The notes: generated by a model not told the origin, from the letters alone. Shown: positions 12,763 to 20,072, counted from the stretch's first letter. The stretch is 32,434 nucleotides of DNA from JAAXTX01 sp037139695 (GCA_037139695.1 JBAXFX010000004.1:1-32434), one strand, 5' to 3'. Translations and numbers: made by a program.

Positions 12763-13857
12763 ATGGACGAACTCATACGAAGCATCGAGGCACAGGCGGC
12801 CGAGGTCGACGCCGAACTCTCCGACCCGGAAACGGCCAAGAAGCCGTCCCGTCTTGCCGAACTCGGACGGCGAAAATCCGAACTGTCCGGCATCATAGAT
12901 AAGGCCGGCGAGTTCAAGGCGGTCGAAAAGGCGATGCGCGACAATGCGGAAATCATGAAGGAGACCGACGACGCGGAACTCAAGACGCTCGCCATGGAAG
13001 AGAATATCGCGCTTGCCGGCAAACGGGACCTCCTTGAGAAAGAACTGAAGAAGCTCCTCCTCCCCCGCGATTCGAACGACGACAAGGACGTCATCGTCGA
13101 AATCCGGGCCGGCGCCGGAGGTGACGAATCAAGCCTCTTTGCCGGGAGCCTGTTCCGCATGTATTCGCGCTATGCCGAAACGCTCGGCTGGTCGCTTGTC
13201 GTCGTCCATTCGAACCAGACCGAAGTCGGCGGATTCAAGGAGATCGTCTTCGAGGTGAACCGCGGCCGGGCCGCCGTCGCACCGTATCAGAAACTCAAAT
13301 ACGAGTCCGGCGTCCATCGCGTCCAGCGCGTCCCCGAGACCGAGAAGGCCGGACGCATCCACACCTCGACCGCGACCGTCGCGGTACTGGCTGCCGCCGA
13401 GGAAGTCGACATCGAGATCATTCCGAGCGACCTGCGCATCGACACGTTCTGTTCGTCGGGACCCGGCGGACAGTCGGTCAACACGACCTACAGCGCCGTC
13501 CGGATCACGCATATCCCGTCCGGACTCGTCGTCTCGTGCCAGGACGAGAAATCCCAGATCAAGAACCGTGAGCGCGCCATGAAGGTGCTCCGCTCCCGGT
13601 TGCTCCAGTTCGAGGAAGACCGACGCGCGAAAGAACTCGGCGACGCACGCCGGTCGCAGATCGGCACCGGTGACCGAAGCGAAAAAATCCGCACCTACAA
13701 TGTTCCCCAGGACCGTGTCACCGACCACCGCATCAAGATGTCGTGGAGCGGGGTTGAGCGTATCCTGTCCGGCGGTATCGCGGAGATCGCCACCGCGCTC
13801 GAGGAGGAAGACATCCGACTGAAGCTCGAAGAAGAATCGGAAAAAGCGTCCGTATGA
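12763..13857 (+). CDS. prfA: Peptide chain release factor 1
   Basis: RF1 reads UAA/UAG and triggers peptide release. The 364-residue product has GGQ at 235-237 in GPGGQSVNTTYSAVRITHIPSG, the catalytic loop, and the RF1-type codon-recognition tripeptide PET at 191-193 in HRVQRVPETEKAGRIHTS. It also has the N-terminal helical domain and the C-terminal basic region (GDRSEKIRTYNVPQDRVTDHRI). Length is normal (about 355-360). The start at 12763 is the first Met with a family-like beginning; upstream codons overlap rpmE and its terminator. The stop overlaps the prmC start by 4 bases (ATGA), fitting their roles, as PrmC methylates the RF1 GGQ glutamine. Confidence 0.97.
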   Translation: MDELIRSIEAQAAEVDAELSDPETAKKPSRLAELGRRKSELSGIIDKAGEFKAVEKAMRDNAEIMKETDDAELKTLAMEENIALAGKRDLLEKELKKLLLPRDSNDDKDVIVEIRAGAGGDESSLFAGSLFRMYSRYAETLGWSLVVVHSNQTEVGGFKEIVFEVNRGRAAVAPYQKLKYESGVHRVQRVPETEKAGRIHTSTATVAVLAAAEEVDIEIIPSDLRIDTFCSSGPGGQSVNTTYSAVRITHIPSGLVVSCQDEKSQIKNRERAMKVLRSRLLQFEEDRRAKELGDARRSQIGTGDRSEKIRTYNVPQDRVTDHRIKMSWSGVERILSGGIAEIATALEEEDIRLKLEEESEKASV

Positions 13858-14993
13858 CGACGCTCCGCACGATCGCGAAGGACTATGCCGGGCGGGTCGC
13901 ACCGGAAGATTTCACGCTCCTGGCCGCGTTTGCGCTGGGACAAACCAAGGAGTTCATCTTCCGCGAGCCGGGGTATGAACTTTCGGAAGAGGAGGCGTCG
14001 GCACTCAACTCATACCTCGACCATCGCGCCGCGCACGAACCGGTCGCTTATACGATTGGAGAAAAGGAATTCTTCGGACTTCCTTTTTTCGTCACACGCG
14101 ACACGCTCGTCCCCCGTCCCGAGACGGAGCTCCTCGTCGAGGAAGCGCTCACACTCCTTTCGAAACACGACGACAAGACCGTCATCGCCGATCTTGGCAC
14201 CGGAAGCGGTGCTATCATAATCTCTCTCGCGCATTCCCTTCAAAAAAAGTATCCGAAACCGACATCATATACGTTCATCGCGACCGACATTTCCTCTGCC
14301 GCGCTCGACGTCGCGAAACGGAACGCGGAACGAAATAGCATCCATAAAACCGTTATTTCTGATAAACCCATCCCGAGTAATTTCGATCAAATCTCCGATG
14401 GTTCATGTTTCACAAATCCCTCCCCCGGAATACCGGGTACTCCCTTTCCGAAAGGGAGAAATTCTGGACTGTGCACGAGTGAGGAGGAAGACTCTTCTCC
14501 CTTAGAAAAAGGGAGTCCTGAGTCTCCGAAGGGAGGGATTTTCACCTCGGCTTCGACTGTCGTTCAGAGTAATTCGTCCCTTGAAAAAAGATTCGATATC
14601 GATTTTTTCGAAGGCAACCTGCTCGATCCGGTGCCGGAAAACACGTTCGGTGACGCGAATCGGATATTCATCCTCGCGAACCTCCCCTATCTCTCGTATG
14701 AGCTCTACGAAAGCGCGCCCGACGACGTGCGTCTCTACGAACCCATCTCCGCGCTTGTTGCCGACAAAGATGGCCTCGCACTCTATATCAAGTCGCTCGA
14801 CGACATCGCACAAAGAAAAAAATCCGTGTGGAAAAATATCCCCGTCGATGGTCTCTTCGAGATCAGCCCCGAACAGGAGTCTTCACTCAAAAAAATCTTT
14901 CTCGACCGATTCCCGTCCTCACAAAACGACTTCCTCCCCGACCTTTCCGGCCGCACCCGCATCTTCCGATTCCACATCGACGATTTGATATGA
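13854..14993 (+). CDS. prmC: Release factor glutamine methyltransferase with a repeat-derived insertion
   Basis: PrmC uses S-adenosylmethionine to methylate the Gln of GGQ in release factors. The 379-residue product has the N-terminal helical domain, YTIGEKEFFGLPFFVTRDTL, the RPETELLVEEAL segment, the SAM-binding ADLGTGSGAIIISLAHSLQ and the substrate-binding tetrapeptide as NLPY (near 276) in place of the usual NPPY. Homologues have about 280 residues. The excess is an insertion of about 75 residues (roughly 168-243), between the helix ending RNAERNSIHKTV and FEGNLLDP. It is encoded by a palindromic repeat that keeps the frame open. The inserted sequence, rich in Pro, Gly and Ser, is probably a surface loop. 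Activity is plausible but not certain. Confidence 0.92.
   Translation: MTTLRTIAKDYAGRVAPEDFTLLAAFALGQTKEFIFREPGYELSEEEASALNSYLDHRAAHEPVAYTIGEKEFFGLPFFVTRDTLVPRPETELLVEEALTLLSKHDDKTVIADLGTGSGAIIISLAHSLQKKYPKPTSYTFIATDISSAALDVAKRNAERNSIHKTVISDKPIPSNFDQISDGSCFTNPSPGIPGTPFPKGRNSGLCTSEEEDSSPLEKGSPESPKGGIFTSASTVVQSNSSLEKRFDIDFFEGNLLDPVPENTFGDANRIFILANLPYLSYELYESAPDDVRLYEPISALVADKDGLALYIKSLDDIAQRKKSVWKNIPVDGLFEISPEQESSLKKIFLDRFPSSQNDFLPDLSGRTRIFRFHIDDLI
14414..14541. repeat. Palindromic repeat inserted in frame in prmC
   Basis: Outer arms AAATCCCTCCC (14414-14424) and GGGAGGGATTT (14531-14541) are perfect inverted repeats. Between them are smaller stems: CCCGG-AATA-CCGGG, CTCCCTTT-CCG-AAAGGGAG and CTCCCTT/AAGGGAG. 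The translation (SPLEKGSPESPKGGIF and similar) is typical of dispersed palindromes of the AAATCCC..CTCCCTTT..GGGATTT kind that I recall from many bacterial genomes. Confidence 0.8.
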
Positions 14994-15115
14994 CAACCGA
15001 GTAGAAACTGATCCGACATGTCATCAAAATAATCGACGGTTTGCCAAAAATCGGATTTCCTCATATCCTTTTCCCACAGGCACTCTTTTACAACATAAAC
15101 GAAAACGGAGAAAAC

Positions 15116-16054
15116 ATGACACGAATGAACGCTATTCCACGACTGATGGACGTCGGATTCGATCCCGAGACGGTCTCGTTCCTGTTTCGCTTCAGCGATC
15201 GGTTTCTCAAAACGATACAGGACGACCCTCTGGACAAAGCAGTCCAGGCCATATTGAAAGAACATCCCGAACTGTCATTAGACTTCGACTCGACGAGTAC
15301 TCTCGGCATGAACGGTTGCCTGCGCTTTGTGAGACCTTCAACCTTCCGCTACGAAATTCCTTGTTATTATTCCGGGACGGAGCCATGCGAGACCTGTTCC
15401 GGAACGGGAGAAGATCAGTTTGGATCGACCTGTTACCGCTGTTATGGGAAAGGGGCTCGGAATATGGAAGATAGTCATGCAGGAGATTCGTTTTCAGATT
15501 TCTGTATGACCCTTCATATCCTCTCCAAGATCCTCTTCTATTCCTCGTTCCAGTATTCAAGACCAACGGACAACAACGGTATTTCTTTCGATTCAGATAC
15601 CATCAATAATCAGCAGACCATGCTGCTCGATGTGCCGGAAGAAAACGGGCGGGATCTGGCGATAAACGGATGGCTGCATGATGAGATCATCCGTAGCGCT
15701 CGAGCATTCGAAGAATCCGAAATCGACGAGGTTGGGAACGCCATGATGAGCATCGAACTGAAACTGTTCAGAACGGAAGATTGCCGCTTCGTACATGAAT
15801 TCGGTTTCCACGTCGAGAATCGAAACAAAGGGCTCTTCTTTCTCAAGGTTCCGCAAGGCTGTAACCACAGTGTGCTGGAACTGTCGGACGTACCAGGAAA
15901 TCCTTGGCCATGGGGGAAACATCTCTGCCCTCATAATATCGACGGGATGGTATCCAAAGCATACCTCATCGCCGGGCTCGCGACGATCGACCGACTCGCA
16001 CGGAAACGTCTCGCCGAGTCGAACGTTCGACGACAATTCGCTCTCGGTCTGTAA
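15116..16054 (+). CDS. Unknown protein with a DnaJ-type zinc-finger motif and no J domain
   Basis: The 312-residue product is not recognised as a family. Residues 91-113 contain two CxxCxGxG units (CETCSGTG, C91/C94, and CYRCYGKG, C106/C109), as in the DnaJ zinc domain, but two rather than four, and no J domain (no HPD). The rest is mixed alpha/beta with no membrane segment or signal peptide. The C-terminal part includes WPWGKHLCPHNIDGMVSKAYLIAGLATIDRLARKRL. GGAG lies 5 bases before ATG 15116, which decides the start over an upstream in-frame Met at 15041. It may bind zinc and protein or nucleic acid. It stands alone between prmC and an IS element. Confidence 0.7.
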   Translation: MTRMNAIPRLMDVGFDPETVSFLFRFSDRFLKTIQDDPLDKAVQAILKEHPELSLDFDSTSTLGMNGCLRFVRPSTFRYEIPCYYSGTEPCETCSGTGEDQFGSTCYRCYGKGARNMEDSHAGDSFSDFCMTLHILSKILFYSSFQYSRPTDNNGISFDSDTINNQQTMLLDVPEENGRDLAINGWLHDEIIRSARAFEESEIDEVGNAMMSIELKLFRTEDCRFVHEFGFHVENRNKGLFFLKVPQGCNHSVLELSDVPGNPWPWGKHLCPHNIDGMVSKAYLIAGLATIDRLARKRLAESNVRRQFALGL

Positions 16055-16061
16055 AACGACG

Positions 16062-16098
16062 ACAGCCTTATGCATAACGCGTAAGGCTGTTCTATTTT
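16062..16098 (+). terminator. Intrinsic terminator after the zinc-finger gene
   Basis: ACAGCCTTA (16062-16070) pairs with TAAGGCTGT (16082-16090), loop of 11, followed by TCTATTTTC, 8 bases after the stop codon. Confidence 0.75.
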
Positions 16099-16178
16099 CA
16101 AGAACGCTTTTCCTTTTCGAAAGGGAAAGTATGAACGCTAACATATCTTTCGCTTCCGCATCTGATAATCATATAGAA

Positions 16179-16208
16179 AATGCTGCCCGAATACGTTCGG
16201 ACAGCATT
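16179..16208 (-). terminator. Hairpin, probably the original thyX-side terminator, cut off by the IS
   Basis: AATGCTG-C-CCGAA / TTCGG-A-CAGCATT with loop TACG. On the minus strand it is followed by TTTTCTAT, a terminator pattern for the ThyX-like gene. The IS630 element begins at the base of the stem, so the stem now lies about 1.15 kb from that gene. Confidence 0.6.
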
Positions 16209-16209
16209 A

Positions 16210-17364
16210 TACCAAATCAAATAAATCTATGGTATAATGAATCCATAATCACAAACCTAAAAGCATGCCACAGCCACCTCTTCGTGTTTCCACACATTTG
16301 TCCCCGAAAGCCATCGAACAAAAATACCGAAAATGTACGAATGCCAGAAACAAGATCCGTTGGCAACTCATTTGGATCATGACGCGACCAGGAAAAAAGA
16401 TCCTCGTCACTGAAGCTGCCACTCTTGTCGGATTCTGCAATAACTGGGCTCGGATACTCGTGAAACGATACAACGATGGTGGGGAGGATGCGCTGATTGA
16501 TCAGAGGAAGAACAACGTCGGACGGGAGCCGATCTTGAATGCGCAACAGATTGAAAAATTGAAGAAGGCACTCAAAGAAGAGCATCCGGAGGATGGAGGC
16601 CTCTGGACGGGACCGAAGGTGGCACAGTGGATAGGGAAAGAGACAAACCAGGCGATCACTCCGCAGGGAGCCTGGATCTGGTTACAAAAGATTTCCTTTT
16701 CTCCACACGTCCCACGACCAGCACACACCAAATCGGCGACTCCGGAAGAACGGGAGGCCTTTAAAAAAAACTCAGAGAATGCCATGAAAAGCTCACGAAA
16801 GACCATCCGGACAAAACAATAGAAATTTGGACGGAAGATGAGGCACGCCTCGGCTTACAACCGATTGTTAGAAGGATATGGTATCCAAAAGGAGAACGCC
16901 CAGTCGCGTGTCAAAACCGGAAATATGAATGGATATACGCGTATGCTTTCATCCATCCGGTGACAGGAAACAGTTTTTGGCTCTTGTTGCCGACCGTGAC
17001 TGCGGAATTGATGAATATCGCTCTGGAAGAATTTTCAAAGTATGTCGATCCGGAAAAAAAGAAAGTACTCCTTCTTCTTATCGATGGGGCAGGGTTTCAT
17101 ACCGGAAATGAAGTGAAGCATCCAAAAAATATCCAGTTCTTTTCATTGCCTCCATACACACCAGAACTTCAACCGACAGAAACGGTCTGGCCCTTGCTTC
17201 GGGAGGCAGTCGCGAATGATGTATACACTGATCTGAATTCATTTGAGGCGAAGCTGGTCGATCGTTGTGAATGGTTGCGGGAACATCCAAAAGTGATTAA
17301 AGGGGAAGCGGGATTTCGATGGATATTGGAAATTGAATGTACAACAGATTAATTTGATTTGGTA
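16210..17364 (+). mobile_element. IS630-family insertion sequence
   Basis: The element of about 1.15 kb has near-matching termini: TACCAAATCAAAT-AATCT on the left (from 16210) and the complement of TACCAAATCAAATTAATCTG on the right (to 17364). TA is present at both outer edges, as expected for insertion into a TA target. It holds one transposase gene in two overlapping frames. It sits between two convergent genes, 15 bases from the end of the ThyX-like gene, so no coding sequence is broken. TATAAT inside the left end (about 16233-16238) is a likely promoter -10. Confidence 0.88.
16265..17352 (+). CDS. IS630-family transposase, produced by -1 frameshift
   Basis: The first frame (16265-16822) encodes the N-terminal HTH part (about 40-130: VTEAATLVGFCNNWARILVK) and the linker. 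The second frame continues with the DDE catalytic core: WTEDEARLGLQP (first Asp), LLLLIDGAGFHTG (second Asp) and LPPYTPELQPTETVW (Glu). They join at T-TTA-AAA-AAA-AC (16760-16771), where A-AAA-AAC in the zero frame allows -1 slippage. The joined product would be about 362 residues, normal for IS630 transposases. No other defect is seen, so programmed frameshifting is more likely than decay, though a simple single-base deletion in the A-run would look the same. Confidence 0.85.
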
Positions 17365-17378
17365 TTAGATTTTCGAGA

Positions 17379-18746
17379 TCACACTTTTCTTTTCGGGAAA
17401 TAATCACCCGATTTTCGCTTGGAAATATCGCGACCGCAGTACCGGTCTCCTTCGGCGCACTTGCCCGTCCGATAACACGGGGGTTCGAACATTCTCAATA
17501 AGACGCTATCATGGTCGCGCTCGCCGATATGTTTACGAAGCTGCCGGCTTAATTCATAGATCTCTTCCTGGGCGCACCAACACAACCGCTTTGCCTGTTC
17601 ATGGGCGACAGCGTTGAACGATCCCCGCTTCCGATACGAGACGGCGGCCCCGTACGGAGCTATCACCGTTTTGAGTGTCGGACTGACATCTAGCCCCTTC
17701 CACTCTTCAAGAAGTTCTTCTGCGACGGTTCTCAACCCGAGTGCCTCCAGGAGAGGTGGGCAGTAGAAGGACCCGGTGAAGTACGGGACACCACGATATA
17801 TCGTCCTATGCCGTTGATCCTGTCCCATCGTCGCGACCAAAACACTGACTGTCGTGGAGATATCGCCTATGGAATTATCCATTAGCTCCGGACGAAACCG
17901 CAGCGTGTCAACGGGATGCATACCACCCGGGTTCGGACACGAGAACAGGTGCCTGCCCGAAACACTCCCGAGAATCGAGACCGGCCTGTCCTGACAACCC
18001 GTGCTTGATGATATTTCCGGACTCCAATCGGATGTTCTGCGCCGATCTTTGTCGAAAAGGAATTCCACCTCCGGATACTCCTGGAGCACGCGGTCCTTCA
18101 TCAGGTCCGTTACGTGTCGCATGACCGGCGACCATGCCGATTCCCATAAGGCGACGAGCGAGGATATATTCACGCTGTATACCAGTGCCGTCGGAAAAAC
18201 GACCGGGATAAAATTCCGCAATTGCTCCTGGGCGATTTTGCCGGAACCCTTGAGAACGTTCCGACTCGCGAACGGTCGTTCCTCACGAAGAAATTTTTCG
18301 ACAAGAAACGTGGCTTCATCGAGATTCTCCTGATACAGACGTATGCCGTTTCGGATATACCTCATAACCTTTCCGATCCTCTCCGAACCTTCTTTCGGCC
18401 AGAAGAAACACAGATACGACTCGATGAGATCGAAATTGGGATTCAGAAACATTTCAGAACAGAACCGGCCACTCCGTTGATCGGAATCATAGAACGGACT
18501 CGTCAAATGCGGTCCGAAGGTAACATCGCCGACCGCGATACCTTCGATCTGAAATGAAAAGTTGGAATGTTGTAGTGTCGTATGATGCCCCGTCCGAAAC
18601 AGTTTTTCGTCGACGAACTTCGCGGTCGACGGGCCTGTTCCGGATTTCATTTCCGGGATCGTTCCCTGATAACAAAGCTTCGCGGCATACTCCGCCATGG
18701 CAAGCGGGTGAATGCCGTCGCGATTGATCAACTTCACTTCGATCAT
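17379..18746 (-). CDS. Double-domain ThyX-like protein (flavin-dependent thymidylate synthase family)
   Basis: ThyX makes dTMP from dUMP using FAD and folate; typical members have about 220 residues and act as tetramers. This 455-residue protein appears to hold two ThyX-like halves. The first (about 1-250) has GHHTTLQHSNFSFQIEGI and then GPHLTSPFYDSDQRSGRF, where the RHR of the signature is lost. The second (about 275-440) has GQDQRHRTIYRGVPYFTGSF, which keeps RHR but not the usual Ser. The C-terminus has a cysteine group (PPCYRTGKCAEGDRYCGR) that may bind metal. Start 18746 is fixed by AGGAGG 4 bases upstream. Family assignment is fairly sure; activity is doubtful. The IS630 element separates it from its likely terminator. 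Confidence 0.75.
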   Translation of the reverse strand: MIEVKLINRDGIHPLAMAEYAAKLCYQGTIPEMKSGTGPSTAKFVDEKLFRTGHHTTLQHSNFSFQIEGIAVGDVTFGPHLTSPFYDSDQRSGRFCSEMFLNPNFDLIESYLCFFWPKEGSERIGKVMRYIRNGIRLYQENLDEATFLVEKFLREERPFASRNVLKGSGKIAQEQLRNFIPVVFPTALVYSVNISSLVALWESAWSPVMRHVTDLMKDRVLQEYPEVEFLFDKDRRRTSDWSPEISSSTGCQDRPVSILGSVSGRHLFSCPNPGGMHPVDTLRFRPELMDNSIGDISTTVSVLVATMGQDQRHRTIYRGVPYFTGSFYCPPLLEALGLRTVAEELLEEWKGLDVSPTLKTVIAPYGAAVSYRKRGSFNAVAHEQAKRLCWCAQEEIYELSRQLRKHIGERDHDSVLLRMFEPPCYRTGKCAEGDRYCGRDISKRKSGDYFPKRKV

Positions 18747-18798
18747 GACGCCTCCTGTTAAAAAATTGTTAAGACTACCGTTGTTCGAATGACGACTC

Positions 18799-18828
18799 AT
18801 GCTAGCATCACGAGGAAAACACTGTCAA
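18799..18828 (-). promoter_or_regulatory. Promoter of the ThyX-like gene
   Basis: On the minus strand TTGACA (18828-18823), an 18-base spacer and TAGCAT (18804-18799), giving a leader of about 45 nt before the AGGAGG site. Confidence 0.65.
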
Positions 18829-18841
18829 TTGAATGCTTCCG

Positions 18842-18880
18842 CAAGCAAAAATCCCGCCTTTCGGCGGGATGTTTGCTTGA
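18842..18880 (-). terminator. Intrinsic terminator after the lysine-repeat gene
   Basis: ATCCCGCC-GAAA-GGCGGGAT followed by TTTTTGC on the minus strand, 30 bases past the stop of the 55-residue gene. Outer bases CAAGCAAA/TTTGCTTG extend the stem. Confidence 0.88.
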
Positions 18881-18909
18881 AGAACCAAAAAAATCGGAAA
18901 GAAAGGAAA

Positions 18910-19077
18910 TTACTTCTTCTTCGCGACCTTCTTTACCGCCTTCTTGGCGACCTTCTTGACCGCCTTCTTGGCGACCTTCTTTACCGCCTTCTTCGCGACC
19001 TTCTTGACCGCCTTCTTGGCGACCTTCTTTACCGCCTTCTTGACGGCCTTCTTCGCGACCTTCTTTTTTGCTGCCAT
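18910..19077 (-). CDS. Lysine-repeat (histone H1-like) basic protein, 55 residues
   Basis: The product is MAAKKKVAKKAVKKAVKKVA followed by further KKAVKKVA units to KVAKKK. It is made only of Lys, Ala and Val after the start Met. Such sequences resemble the tails of histone H1 and of bacterial H1-like proteins and probably bind DNA or RNA through charge; this is an inference from composition. The start at 19077 is fixed by AAGGAGGTGA, a near-perfect Shine-Dalgarno, and suggests high expression. The gene has its own promoter and a strong terminator. The repeat units (about 24 bases) invite copy-number change. Confidence 0.8.
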   Translation of the reverse strand: MAAKKKVAKKAVKKAVKKVAKKAVKKVAKKAVKKVAKKAVKKVAKKAVKKVAKKK

Positions 19078-19174
19078 AGTGTTCACCTCCTTTCGAATTC
19101 CGCCGAAGCGGATTTTGTTTTGCACGATGGAGCGAATGAATCGTTGCACCGTTCCCTCCGTGCTTTTTTTATTT

Positions 19175-19196
19175 CGCGGGGAAATTTTTTCCCGCG
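19175..19196 (-). promoter_or_regulatory. Stem-loop in the leader of the lysine-repeat gene
   Basis: CGCGGG pairs with CCCGCG around an AT-rich interior that can pair further (GAAA/TTTC). It is just downstream of the putative start of transcription and about 100 bases before the start codon, so it may stabilise the mRNA 5' end. Confidence 0.45.
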
Positions 19197-19203
19197 TGAT
19201 TAC

Positions 19204-19231
19204 AGTATATATATTTTTTGAAAAAAATCAA
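19204..19231 (-). promoter_or_regulatory. Putative promoter of the lysine-repeat gene
   Basis: On the minus strand TTGATT (19231-19226), a 16-base AT-rich spacer and TATACT (19209-19204). A TTGACA lies at 19251-19246, but no -10 is found at the right distance from it. Confidence 0.5.
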
Positions 19232-19679
19232 AGAAAAAAAATTCGTGTCAAGTGTCTGAAAAAAGAAGCCCGTGTAAAAAGAAAAGAAAAAACAATCGCG
19301 TCATACTGAAATAATAACGATACGGGCACGCCATGACATGCCGGAAACAATTCCTCTCATCGCACAGGATTCGGCATTCGAACCAGTCGGCATCGCGTAT
19401 GCGCGCGTATCACGTCATCCGTTTTCCATTCCGTATTTCTTCCGCATCGTTCTTTTCGGATACGAAATCGGGTGCCGTGATTTCCAAAAAATCCTTCCTT
19501 GTCCTCCTGCCCGAAATATGACGCCTGAGATTTAAACCCTGAAGAAAATAATTTTTGGAAAGAAAAGAGAAGAGCGTGGACAACGTATACCGAATCAACA
19601 CGCCCCGCAGCAGAGCTGTCCCCTCACTACGCTCCGCTTCGTATCGGCGGGGTATGCAGGAGCTTCGCTCTAACTCATC

Positions 19680-19702
19680 TTGGAAAACCAACGGTTTTCC
19701 AA
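19680..19702. repeat. Mini-hairpin with 3-nt loop
   Basis: TTGGAAAACC-AAC-GGTTTTCCAA is a perfect 10-bp stem with a 3-nt loop in non-coding DNA, 18 bases from the next hairpin at 19721-19741. Confidence 0.8.
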
Positions 19703-19720
19703 ACCTTTCCTTAGCGGTGT

Positions 19721-19741
19721 CCTCGGGGCAGAGCCCCGAGG
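19721..19741. repeat. Mini-hairpin with AGA loop
   Basis: CCTCGGGGC-AGA-GCCCCGAGG is a perfect 9-bp stem. The loop AGA is the same as in the hairpins at 7600-7602 and 8997-8999, though the stems are unrelated. Confidence 0.8.
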
Positions 19742-19928
19742 TATATCTCGAATCAATCTCATTCATGACAGAAAGACTTCAGAGGATAGGTCACTGATCG
19801 TGCCGATCCGGTACGAGATACGGGTCCTATTCCCCTTTCGGGCCGGCAAGAGTGCCATCTCCGCACCGGCCCCGTCTTTTTCACCAGAAAAACGTCTCGC
19901 CAGGGCAAAAAACGGCGGTTTTGTAAAG

Positions 19929-19957
19929 TTGACGCGCGCGCCGGCGGAACGTACCAT
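19929..19957 (+). promoter_or_regulatory. Promoter of the small LysM-like protein gene
   Basis: TTGACG (19929-19934), a 17-base spacer and TACCAT (19952-19957). It shares spacing and the TACCAT hexamer with the rpmE promoter. The leader would be about 110 nt. Confidence 0.6.
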
Positions 19958-19976
19958 GGATTCGCAGGGGGTCGAC

Positions 19977-20003
19977 CCGTTTCCGGGCAAAAACCGGGAA
20001 CGG
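19977..20003 (+). promoter_or_regulatory. Stem-loop in the leader of the small LysM-like protein gene
   Basis: CCGTTTCCGG pairs with CCGGGAACGG (one G-T pair) around GCAAAAA, shortly after the predicted start of transcription. There is no T-run, so it is a leader structure and not an obvious terminator. Confidence 0.5.
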
Positions 20004-20072
20004 CATCGGGGACCGAACTTCAACGCAAGCGGTTCATTTTACAATCCATAACTAGAAAGGAAGGTGAATCAC

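Larger units (their letters stand above)
19232..19928. other. Long non-coding stretch with hairpins
   Basis: I see no credible gene here. Short open frames exist but lack start sites and family resemblance. It holds a GC-rich inverted pair near 19605-19655 (CCCCGC/GCGGGG) and GGAGC-TTC-GCTC near 19660. Two further perfect hairpins are listed separately. The stretch separates the lysine-repeat gene from the LysM-like locus, which diverge from it. Confidence 0.5.

Noticed and set aside
16265..17352. Transposase as a dead pseudogene
   Set aside because: The only disruption is at a canonical A-run slippery site; both frames, the DDE residues and the termini are intact, so a programmed frameshift is the simpler reading, though not proven.
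19246..19251. TTGACA as the -35 of the lysine-repeat gene
   Set aside because: At 16-18 bases distance there is no acceptable -10; TTGATT-16-TATACT closer to the gene fits better.
19410..19766. A 118-residue minus-strand frame
   Set aside because: It runs through the hairpins at 19680-19741 and has no Shine-Dalgarno or recognisable motif; its sequence is what palindromic repeat DNA yields when translated.
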